A stretch of 64,000 nucleotides of DNA from Agarophyton chilense (taxonomy: Eukaryota; Rhodophyta; Florideophyceae; Gracilariales; Gracilariaceae): NCBI GenBank assembly GCA_030374765.1, contig JARGXX010000016.1:1674001-1738000 (forward strand). The letters are read 5' to 3'. Position 1 is the stretch's first letter; each line of letters begins with the position of its first letter. Shown here piece by piece: positions 10,946-20,542 of the stretch. The position numbers and the translations under genes are program-made. The notes beneath the pieces were generated by a model. It searched no databases. It was given only the letters and a program-made list of their open reading frames with translations, and was not told the origin of the DNA.

Positions 10946-11906
10946 CTTATTCGAGGCTCCCGATCCACACCTCGGTATCCAACGGATACGGGTCTACAAT
11001 CTGCTCGGGCAGTAGAACTGCCAGCGGTCCAATAGACCGAGCGAAAGTGCAATGGGCCACGCGGCGACCGATGGCCGTGAGTGCAAGGACTGGACGGGGA
11101 ATACTCGATAGGCTAAAACGCGAGAGATACCCCTGCAGCAGTTGATCAGACTGTTGCCTGTCTTGTCGGCGTCGACTGGGAACGAAGGTCCGATAACCAT
11201 ATAGTCTCAAGACACGAACTAGTAGTTCGGAGGGCCTCTCCCCTTCTTTCGGACTTTACTTCGGTATAGCCCCCGGCGACCCGGCGCTCAAGTACCGCCG
11301 GCCGCTTAGCAGTTAGCCATTACGATAGATTACAACTAATAAATACAATTAAAAATTACAAGGCAGCAGTGCAGAGCACTGTATGGTGCCAACCACACGA
11401 ACTAGCTGCCGGCCATTGCCACACGTATGACACCTAGCGCCATGCACGGTATTTCATCCTGGCAGTATGCCAGCTATTACGGCGTCGTCACTGCTTAGTG
11501 TAAGGAGGTCGGAGGAGGATGGCTTCTTGTCCTAAATAAAGGCCCGGCGCGTTGCGTCACACGGCAGCACGGAACGCACCCTTAAGGAGGGGGTAACCAT
11601 TGGCCCGAATAATACCAAAACGTCTCTCGAAATGCCTCTCGAAACGCCTCCCGACACGAAGGTTCGGCGGAGCGCAACGGTTTGCCGGAGCACCCGCATC
11701 AGGAAACAAAGCCAGTCCTCAAGTGACACCGGAGGAAGACCCGAGATGCTCTAAAGGTTGGACGCCGTCCCGGAGCACGCACATTTGAGATACAGGAGCG
11801 ACTTTGGGAAAGCACCACCATTACTCTATTGGACAAACTAACAGAAGCCTAGCAGCCCTCGGAATGACCTCAAGGTTCGCGGAAGCGCTCCCAACACCAA
11901 TAGGCC
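10946..11906. other. Spacer between tRNA-like units and antisense gene A
   Basis: No protein domain is recognised. An AT-rich core at 11335-11365 (AATAAATACAATTAAAAATT) is followed by GCAGCAGTGCAGAGCACTG. A similar AT-rich to GC-rich change occurs in the LTR of element IV (27175-27200) and near 16800. This may therefore be a degraded LTR-like fragment or the 3' untranslated region of copy A. Short open frames here are not supported. Confidence 0.35.
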
Positions 11907-14157
11907 TCACTCGGGCGGCGCAGGAGTAACTCCGTCGTCCTCATTAAAACCTGCAGGAGCGAAACCGGGACTACGGTCACCCGAGGAGCCTACTGTACGA
12001 CTAGGACCGTCCCCAGCGAGCCGAGCACGCTTCTTCGGCGGAGGTTCACCTAAAGAACTATTGTCACCATCAGAAGCCTCTTGGTCGCTCATACTTAGAC
12101 CACACCAGGCATCCAAGTCGGCAGTAGCCCTCTGGGACATCACTTGTGCATTCTGCGGCAGGATATTGACCATAGCGGTCTTCAGATCGTGACCCTGTTT
12201 GACAACTGCAGCGTAGCGCGCCGAGCGACGCTCCCAGGAGCAAGCTTCTCACAGGACTATGGCAATGTCCATCGAGGAAGTAATACCAAAGGTACGGCAC
12301 ACATGACGGAGATCCACGGCTGCAGCCCTGACCGAAGTGGGAAAATGCGGCAACGGAGAGGACTGAACGATGTAGATGCCCCCAGTGGACGTTTGAGCCA
12401 GCGCATCACCTACAAGACTTCCGGCCTCGACAGTAAACTCGCCAGGAGGGATGTCCATCTGGGCGACGGGCGGCTCATAAGAAAGTTCATCCTGAAGAGC
12501 AGCGCCCAGAGGAGCTGGAGGAGGGGAAGCGGTCGGCCACACAACAGCGGACTCGATCGTAGGACTGACGCCCTCCACGGGTAGGACGAAGGGATCTTCA
12601 CCGAAGGATTCTCCATCGGAAATCCCAGCAGGAACCATCGGTGTGGCTTCCACATCAGGCTCGAAGAACAGGGGATCGAAACCAATGGCCTTTGGATAAT
12701 AGTCCGTCACATGACGCCTCGGAATGTCCGATGGTTGAATCCTCAAAGGCTTGGCGGAGTAGTCACGAGCGTCGTCCCGACCCTGCGGATGTAGCGGAAT
12801 TGGCGTGAGCTAGTCGGTATCGTGGTAATACCAAAGGAACTCGGGAGTCTTGCCCCACTCGATCTGTTGGACATGATCCAAAAAGGCCTCGGCCTCTTTG
12901 ACGTCGAACCGGGTCCCATAAACAATATTCTGAAAGCCCAGGTTCCTTAGAAAACGGATCATAATGTCCGGGAGCGGAACTAAACGACCTCGAGGACCGG
13001 GTATGTTCTCGTCGTGCCATACCCTCCAATCCTCCGAACGGACATTACCACGAACGCTGTATTTAGCAGTATCCAGGAAGACCATAAGAGACATCACGCC
13101 GAACTGAAGGAATAGTACCCACCGAGACAACCAAGACCTTTGGTCATTATCGTCATTCATGAGTTGGGACGAATGGTACGCCACCACGGACGGCGTGGGA
13201 ACCAAAAGGAGCTGCGAGACACGCCAGTACATGGCCCATTGATTCTCATCCACACGGGGCAGCGAGAGATATAACGGAGGAAGTTTGTCGGCGCTCATGT
13301 CGTGAAACTCCACCTGGTGCCGGCAGAAGAAGAACTCCGGGGATTGACGCAAACGAACATCGTGATCGTGCATCTCGTCCCAATAGAGACTACTGGACAT
13401 CCAAAACAGGCGGTCATGCGGCGGACGGAAGCACATGATCGCCAAGAGGTTGTGACCAGCCGCAGGAAATCTCACACGAGGCGAGAGGAAGTCCGTGTAT
13501 AGGTCCGAAAGGAGTTTGTTCACTCTGAACTGGTACTCGGCTTCCTCCTAGCAGTAGACGCACGTCATGTCCGCTTGAATGAGGGTGCGACAGCGCGTCG
13601 CCGAACGCGGATGCACAGGACGATGAAACCATCGGCTATACCACGAGACGCTGCGCGCGTTCTTGCTGCCCCTCTGGAAACCGGTATCTTTTCGAACCTC
13701 TGGGCGTCGAGATACGTATGGCAGAACCTTTGGTATTCTTCCACAGAGGACAGAAGAATGGCATGACGCATTTGCCGCGGGTTCGTCCGATGGTATGGTC
13801 ATAGCGATCCCCGGGACGTTCATAAGCCACTTGGTATCACGAGGAGCTCCTCGCTTGGTCTTTCGAAGCCATGGTGCCGCTGCCCACAGGCTGGTTTGCC
13901 GGGAAATGGGTAGGAAAACCGACGGAAGCGATAAAGTCCAGGGGGAGAAAAACGTACCCGACGGGCTTATAAGGCGAGTTCGGCATTGCGCGCGACCACA
14001 ATGGGAAGACAAGATGACGGAATTGACCCGAATGGACTGACAGGCGTGATTCACGGTGGACGATGCGCAGAAGGTCTCCAAAGGAAGAGCGGAGACTAAG
14101 GAAGGCCCCTATGACTGGCAGAGGAGAAGAAGCCAGTGGACTATCTCGGCAACGCAA
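11907..14157 (-). pseudogene. Antisense accessory gene of Ty3/gypsy, copy A (unrecognised family)
   Basis: Transcribed against element II's pol. One frame covers 13523 down to 11907 with only two stops (TAG at 12810, and one at 12249); upstream parts at 13565-14157 need frameshifts. Regions shared with copies B and C: a PVGY-FLPLDFIAS segment near 13960; EAEYQFRVNKLLSDLYTDFL near 13480-13540; the motif GFQNIVYGTRFDV near 12900-12940; an acidic/proline-rich linker; and a helical part (SARYAAVVKQGHDLKTAM) near 12170-12230. The C-terminus holds a nuclear-localisation-like PPPKKRARL. I do not recognise the family. A structural or nucleic-acid-binding role is only a guess. Confidence 0.6.
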
Positions 14158-14396
14158 CGCGAGGAATACGCCGGCGATGCTTCTATGGCCAGCACTTACG
14201 GCGCGCTGGAGTTTCAGTCCTTAGGCAAATTAATTTCCGCTCCGGCGCCAATGGTCAGCTCACGCATCCTCGCATCCTTGCAGGTGATGACGACGGGTCG
14301 TCCCGTCAAGCCCAATGATACTTGGAGCAACGAAATGCTCACGTACCCTGGGTCAATCATGAGGCCATCTGGACGTCGCCGTGACAGCCGAATCCT

Positions 14397-14407
14397 AAGG
14401 AGGGAGG
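14397..14407 (+). other. Polypurine tract of element II
   Basis: AAGGAGGGAGG lies immediately before the 3' LTR start at 14410. That is where reverse transcription of a Ty3/gypsy element needs a purine primer for plus-strand synthesis. It shows that the LTR at 14410 is the 3' LTR of an element to its left and not a solo LTR. Hence copy A lies inside element II. Confidence 0.75.
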
Positions 14408-14409
14408 TA

Positions 14410-14855
14410 TTTGAAGGAGCAACGATAACGGTGGAGCCCTGTAAGCCGCCGGGGCCTGAGGTATCTCACAGACGCCACGTGGACTAGTCGAACTCAGCTG
14501 GGCTCATTTAGATTATTGTTTTATTTTAATTAGTTTAATAGATTGGCATTACAGTTCCAGGGAGCTCCCAGCGCCTCGCCATTGTTATTTACTTGGCTCG
14601 AGTGACGCTTCTCCCTTAGAGTAAGGTAGATAGCGTTAAGATACTAAATTAACCCCTCTGGTTTATTAGTTCCGCCCATTGGTCTTCAAGCCATCGTTTC
14701 CGTAGCTCCGACCTGTGGGACTACGCATTAAACGCCAGCCTATTGCACCGAGTACTCTGGGAGTGCCGCCGTCAAGGATACGAACCTTAGGACCCGCTCT
14801 ACCACGCTACCTCAGGTTGAGACCAGTACGCTGCCCTACCAGTCATTGCGTTACA
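14410..14855 (+). repeat. 3' LTR of element II
   Basis: A near copy of 3479-3925 with the same end GCGTTACA, followed by CACAC. Its first bases read TTTGAAGG where the 5' LTR has TGTGAAGG, so the terminal TG has mutated. It holds the minus-strand tRNA-like stretch (B-box region 14776-14786). The preceding purine tract and the shared flank show it belongs with the LTR at 3479. Confidence 0.88.
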
Positions 14856-14860
14856 CACAC
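14856..14860 (+). repeat. Target-site duplication, right copy (CACAC)
   Basis: CACAC follows the 3' LTR and repeats the five bases before the 5' LTR (3474-3478). Element I sequence resumes from here. Confidence 0.8.
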
Positions 14861-16601
14861 CAGGAGTGGTAGAAGGTCCTACAGAAGACCCGGAACCAGT
14901 ATTAGGAAGGTTTGGAGTGTGGTACTGTGAGCCCGCAATAGATCAATGGGGAGCAGAACCCTGAAGAGTCGGAGACAACGGTGGAAAACCTAAAAAGATA
15001 CCCGAAGCGAAAAAAGGAGCAGAAAAGGGCGAAGAGCCAGGTATGGGCATCGGCACATTACACAAGGGGTAATTGCTGGCGGAAGCCAAGAAAGAACCAC
15101 CAGTTCTGCCCATGAGTGGATCGCTCGAAGTATCCGCTTGCTCCACAGTGGTGGTAAGATCCGGGACGTGGTGCGTGACCGCCTGGTACATCCCGGTTTG
15201 AAACAGATTTCGGAAGGCAACCGCCTGGTTGATAGAGGCTATATAGTCTTCGTGACGAGGAATGAGCTGCTCGAGGAGCGCGAGAGCTTTCTGGAGGAAG
15301 CCCGGACCGGAACTGTTGAGAAGAGATACACACACGAGTTGGATCCTCAGGAACGCACCTCTAATGCCAGGATAGGTAACAGATTCACCAGCTCCAGCTG
15401 TGGTGGGAGCCACAAAGAGGGATTGTGCAGGCCCAGCAGAAGGACCAGGAGCCAAACGGAGGACATGGAAACGCGGATAGAAAAAAACCCAGCGGAACCA
15501 CCATGTGCGGGGGTCGTAATGACGGGGGTATTACATTCCAGAGTCTCTACTTCATGGGTAAAGGGCTGAGGGGATCTTCCAGTAGGATCATCGCCTGGTA
15601 ATACCCGATTCGCCTCACTGGCTAACTTCTCGAAGTCCCAGACCTCCCATCATTAGTCATTCTTCCACGGATGCGACAGGGACACATCCAGGTAAGTCTC
15701 CAGCTAGGCAACTGTGTATTTCGTACCGAAAGGAATATCATCTATACCAATCTGGCGGATGAGATCCACTGTGGAGCAAGGAAGTCGGAAGATACGACCA
15801 ACAGGTGAGAAACCATAATTGGTGATCCGAGGGTCGGAACAACGGCTGTCCCAGATAATTCTGTCGTGGGATGCAACTCTTCGGTACACCGCAGATATGA
15901 TAGGTCGCTCGAAATGGTGTTAGGAATGAAAAACCGAAACTGTGACTGACGCTTCTGAAAGTAGGCCTGTCTTCCTGGACGGAAACCATTCTCACTGGAC
16001 CGCATCGGTGGAGCCGATGGCGCGGCGCCAATACGGTGGCTGCCCCAACGATTCCATGATACAAAACCAAGAAGGATGGGATGCTTAAACTGCGAACCCC
16101 ATCCAACGATGTTGATGAGGACAGGCCAAGAAATGGCCTTCAAGTGCAGCGCATTGTGCTTCTTCGGGAGAAGATCGCAAGAGTTGGGGGTTGCAGGCGG
16201 GGCGCTGAACAAGTACGGATCGTACTTCCCGGATCCAGGAGGGAAACCAAATGCCCCACCAGGGATGGGGGATGACGAAAAAACCAGAGTGGTAACGGAC
16301 TGGCCACGACCAAGACCACGACCCCGAGAGCGGTAGCCGGTCAAAGGCTTCGAGACACCACGGCTGCGGTTCGCACCTCGAGTACCCTTACCAGGTTTGG
16401 TGGCCAACCATGATAAGTAGGACGACCGACGCCGTATTGACTCGGAGCCGAGGTCTTTATAGCCATCGACGGTAGGCTCTCGAACCCGCTGCAAACCATG
16501 ACGGTCGTGCAAGGTGTCATCGGATATGATCGAATTCTCCGTTGATTGAACGGGAAGGAACCGAAGGGACACCACCGATAAATTGAAGGGCTCGAAGCCA
16601 A
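14856..16601 (-). pseudogene. Antisense accessory gene of element I, copy B (split by element II)
   Basis: Same family as copies A and C. Minus-strand order: basic segment with SRGRGLGRG near 16310-16340; DLLPKKHNALHLKAISWPVL near 16100-16170, matching DLLKHDWPVA of copy C; VGRIFRLP then GIDDIPFGTKYTV near 15719-15800; a proline linker; LLEQLIPRHEDYIASIN and FRNLFQTGMYQAVTHHV near 15160-15300. Compared with C, about 300 residues of the middle are missing. Near 14883 it reads GSGSS then GTAGGA, the place where copy C has its GTAAGT donor. The matching acceptor and stop lie beyond element II at 3438 and 3420. Stops at about 15718 and 15670, plus frameshifts, make it a pseudogene. Confidence 0.6.
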
Positions 16602-17392
16602 AGGAAAATATTGTTTTAGGGTGTCAATTGTTGGTTGAAGTCGTCGGAGAGAGAACTCGGAGACATCAGAGTCCTTTTGTTAGAAATCTAGAACTTCCAA
16701 TACGGAGCTGAAACGTATTACTACTCGATGGTTACTAATATGTGCTTCTAGGATACTCTAATCGCTGCTAGCAGCGTTCAAAGCAGCACATTAACCAAGA
16801 AAAATATAATAACTATATTATTTCTCTTAATGCGCCATTATGGCTTTCGACGCCAGCAGTGAAATACAGAGTGCAGATCCTGCTGGCACTCCATAAACTT
16901 GCGTTCCATCAATGCTGGAACACTGTACCCATTACGGGACCCACACCCATTCCAATATTCAATGCCACTTTTGCGTGTGATATATGGCATTAAAGCATGG
17001 AAAAGTCTCTTGTCTTTTTTATGGTGACCTGGAATCCCTTGTTCACGGCCTTATCACATCGTTGGAAAAATTGTGTCGAGCTAGCAGGCACCTAGCGCGC
17101 TCGCGGACACCGTTTCGGTAGTGGCCCTGCGTGCTGGCGATTCTGCTTCTGCATAGCCCCTTTGTCTAACCAAGTTGGTGTCTCACCTTTTCCCGGTTAC
17201 TCAAACTTCGGTTCCCTCCTAGGTCCCTTCGCAGCGCCGTCCAACCTGGTCGTTCCCACTGCTCGACAACCCTTCAGGTAGTGCTGCCCATAATTGGCGG
17301 CGTCGCGACCGTAAACGTTTGTCCTGCGTTTCCCTGAAGGTTTCCTGGCTTCTCGACCTTTCAGGTTTCGTCTACCTCGTAAGAATTGACTC
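16602..17392. other. Junction region expected to hold 3' ends of elements I and IV
   Basis: No gene seen. By element logic this stretch should contain the 3' LTR side of element I (plus) and of element IV (minus), which meet tail to tail. An AT-rich block at 16801-16830 (AAAATATAATAACTATATTA) followed by GCAGTGAAATACAGAGTGCAG resembles the AT-rich to GC-rich layout of the element IV LTR. I could not find a clear copy of the LTR ends of 26741-27333, so truncation or heavy decay is likely. Confidence 0.35.
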
Positions 17393-17555
17393 TTGGCGCC
17401 GGTTGGGCCTGAGCCTGCGTCGATACAACCATTAAGGTGTTGGCCTGGGTCCGTGGTGGAAGCTTCCGGTTGTGAGACCTTATTGGTGTTGAGCGGCCCC
17501 GACGGTAATTACGCGACCTTTTTCCGGTTTTGCATTCCAGTTTACCCTCAAGGCA

Positions 17556-20100
17556 ATGACACGATCGCGCCGCCTCCGCGCACGCGTTCGAACCCATTCG
17601 GTACCACGTCGGTGCACCTCGCGCCGCAGCGTGGATTCGTCACCTATACCTCGAAAGGGTGAGTCGTGCCCACAAGCAGCACCAGCGTTCGAGAGACTTG
17701 AGATGCCGGTTACCATTGAGGTTGAAGAAGTCGGAGATTCCGAGGGGATTGATACCCCTTCAGTTATGCCTTTAAGGTCGGATTGGTCCCGTTCCACGAT
17801 ACCTCAAAGGTCTCGACCCGCTCGCGACCGCACTCTGGCCACTGTTGTACCCGTAAGGTCAGTGTTGGCACTACCGGAAAGGTTGGATCCGCTGGCCGTC
17901 TCCTCAGAACGGACCGAGGAGGCTCTACTTCAGAAGGATGAATACCCGCTGGTGTTCACTGCGGCAGTGGAGGTCGATTCATCACCTCGTTCGTCGGTTC
18001 GAGCTACGGATTTACCAACCATGTAAGGTAGCGGCCCATCTCGTGGCCGTGGACGCGGTGATATTACTAAAAGGGTGACTCGCTCGACTTTGCGAACGCC
18101 TACCAACATTGGGTTTCGCAGTATGCCTGTCCCTGCGACTCAGTTCTCCCCTGGGACTCCGGCTGGCCCGTACCAACGCAGTGGTGGACTTCCTTCGACG
18201 ATTCAAACCAATTGGGCTCACAATCTCGCGTTCGGTGCGGCGAACCGGACGACGAGTCAGTATGGACCTTTGGGTATTACCTTCGACCAGGTGACGAACA
18301 ATGACCTGTTGAAGCACGATTGGCCTGTGGCGGTGGGGCATTCGTCACTGCCGACAGCTCTTACCAGAGCACAATTGGATACCTACTTGGGTTTGTCCCG
18401 TTTGGACTGCAAACGCCTTCGCTCCTTTCCATTGCTTTGGAAGAAACGGGACCAAGAGTCTCAACCTCGTCAGTGTCAACTGGAATGTTACCAGAGTCGG
18501 CGGCGTCATACAACTTTGAGGTATTTCACCCCGCAGATATATCCGAGCGACTTGCCGTATGTGCGCATCGAACCGGAGCTGGATTATTACCGTCGATTGG
18601 TGGTGCAAGTGTGCCAGTACCCGTCCATTCCGGAGACTTACCTTCCGGTTTCACCTGACTTGGTTTCCTTGAATCGGCCCTTCACCACTATCAATTGGGC
18701 TGACCGTAGTAGGGGGGGCGAGGATGCAGCGACAGAGAGTCGCATTCGCACTCGCAACTCGTACACTCGCGTTATGCATATGTTTCATAACGTCGAGTAC
18801 TTCTCACAACCTACGAAGGACAGACGCGATTGGTACGTGCTTCGCACAGAGTGGTAGGAGTCCTATGAGGTTTCTTTACCACTGAGCGTGCCCAAACCGC
18901 CGGTCTTGGCGTACTTCGGGAGTCAGATTTCCCGGAACCTAGAGCGGTATTACCTCATTTGGTCGATTGTCCTCTCGGAGTGGACCGTATTGGTTGCCAT
19001 CCTGGCTCTGGAGGCCGCCCATTACGGTATCGATTGGGATTGTCGTAATCTCGACTCTGACATATACCGAGATGGTGTTCAACCTGTAGGTCGCATCTTC
19101 TTCATACCTCCGAGGGTTGCCCAGGATATTTCCCGATTTGGTTACGAGAACATTGTGGAGGGGACCAACTATACCGTGAAGGATTTGGACTCGTATCTCA
19201 AGAAGAGCAATAATTACAACTGGGATTCCCATCAAGGTTGGGAGGCTTTCGATCCCGCAACTTGGTAGATTGTGCCTCGCCACGCCCAATATTACCCCGG
19301 GGAGCCTCCTGTTCATGGAGCTCCCGCGAGCCCCGAACCTTATCAAGGTACTGTGGAGACACCGGTTGGTCGTTATGCTGGTCCCTTCCCGTCCGAGCCG
19401 TTACCTCAAGGTCGTAAGTCGCCTACCCCTACGGGTGTGACTCCTACTCAACCGAGTTCCTCGCGGGTTGCTGGTCCGGTTCGACCTGTGTTGGCGGGTT
19501 TTGCTCGTCCTCCGCCTCAACCTATGATGGATTCTCCGGCCGTGGTCGATTTGCTGGCTCGAATTCGCCAGGCTTGCGTCACCCACTATCAGAGAGCTGG
19601 TCCTACCTCCTTGGTTGCTGCATTAACGCTCCTTGAAGGTTTGCTGCCGCGCCATGCGCAATACATGAAGGCGCTGAACCAACTTGGTGCGTTCCGGAAT
19701 AAGTTCCAGTTGGACATGTACCAAATGGCCACGCGTCAGGTTGCCAATCTTACAAGCGTATCTGCTGCTGCGCCATCTGATCCTTTGACGGATCCCCTTC
19801 TAGATACAAACTTGAACCCTGTGGTTTTGCCTTTTGCTCCGGCGGTTCCTTTCGTTCATCCTCTTTTGGTTTCGACTCCTCTCCCCGGTGGCGGGGCTAC
19901 CGCTCCTTTACTACCTCTTAGGTCGATGGCCCCTAGCATTTCCCCAGGTTTTCCTCTGGGGGTAGTCACTAACACGGGTCCTCCTGATTCCATTGCTCCT
20001 AACCCGACAGGTTCTTCTGTAAGTAAATCGTTGTCTCTTGTTGTGTCCTCTATTGTTATATTTGGTTGTTTTTTCGTGTCCTCCCTTGTAGGTAATCTGA
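17556..20100 (+). pseudogene. Antisense accessory gene of element IV, copy C, with 3' intron
   Basis: Runs against the pol of element IV. One single frame spans 17556-20018 with three stops (TAA 18024, TAG 18855, TAG 19266). Order: basic and acidic N-terminal part; SRGRGRGDITKR near 18040; TFDQVTNNDLLKHDWPVAVG near 18270-18330; PELDYYRRLVVQVCQYPSIP near 18575-18630; the LERYYLIWSIVLSEWTVL helix near 18940; GYENIVEGTNYTV near 19140-19180; a long proline-rich linker; LLEGLLPRHAQYMKALN and FRNKFQLDMYQMATRQV near 19630-19740; a proline-rich tail. An intron (20019-20091, GTAAGT to TTGTAG after a pyrimidine tract) splices after GSS, followed by Val-Ile-stop at 20100. The family is unrecognised. A spliced gene inside a retroelement is unusual. 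Confidence 0.65.
20019..20091 (+). other. Predicted 73-bp spliceosomal intron in copy C
   Basis: Donor TCT|GTAAGT and acceptor CCTCCCTTGTAG|GTAATC, with a T-rich stretch between. It is phase 0. Splicing gives a stop two codons later, whereas reading through adds a hydrophobic tail ending at 20156. Copy B has the same exon end (TCTTCT) with a mutated donor. Confidence 0.6.
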
Positions 20101-20181
20101 CACACATATGCGTCCACCTTCTGCGGAAAACGACGTCTTTTCTCCCCCTTCCTTAGGCCTGAGTACCACGAAGGTTTAAGG

Positions 20182-20541
20182 TTAGCCGTCTGCAGGCATC
20201 GGCTCCTTGCAACGGCGCCAATACCTGATACGGAAGTGTGGGGGAATTGCGGCTGGGGGTTCGAGGGTGTCCCCTTCTGGGCCCCAGCCGTACCACCTGA
20301 CGGTGTACTTTAGACCATTGTAGGTTAGCTTGTGGCCCACCAGACGGTCAACGGGAAATTTCTCTGAGGTTTGGTCCTGATCTTTCCGGGGAACGCCACC
20401 TCGACGGTTCATATGTTCCGAGTTGGGAGCTTCGTTTGTAAGAGCCGGGTCAGGAGCTCCGGCTGTTACCGTGTGCGGTTCCATTTCCGTCTTTTTTAGA
20501 GGGTTGTAATCCGAATCATCCCGTTTTAGTTCATCATTCAC
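20182..20541 (-). pseudogene. Chromodomain region of element IV
   Basis: A 119-codon open frame ending with LVGHKLTYNGLKYTVRWYGW, then GPEGDTLEPPAAIP, then FRIRYWRR. Cage-type aromatic residues are present, so the chromodomain itself appears whole. The N-terminal 60 residues are an acidic/proline linker from integrase. It is frameshifted from integrase (20543-21307) with abutting ends. The stop at 20182 is only about 80 bp from the stop of antisense gene C, so the two genes converge. Confidence 0.85.
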
Positions 20542-20542
20542 C

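Larger units (their letters stand above)
3479..14855 (+). mobile_element. Ty3/gypsy element II, LTR to LTR with antisense gene
   Basis: An 11.4-kb chromodomain Ty3/gypsy element: 5' LTR, primer site, gag, protease, RT, RNase H, integrase, chromodomain (ending 10386), a 1.5-kb spacer with tRNA-like tandem units, an antisense gene (copy A), a purine tract (14397-14407) and a 3' LTR. CACAC flanks both ends. It is inserted in element I, inside the small intron of that element's own antisense gene (copy B). Pol stays in one frame from 6238 to about 9330 apart from single stops. This suggests it was coding not long before decay. Element III (57132) is a close relative. Confidence 0.85.

Noticed and set aside
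14410..14855. Solo LTR
   Set aside because: A purine tract precedes it and CACAC matches the flank of the LTR at 3479, so it is the 3' LTR of element II.
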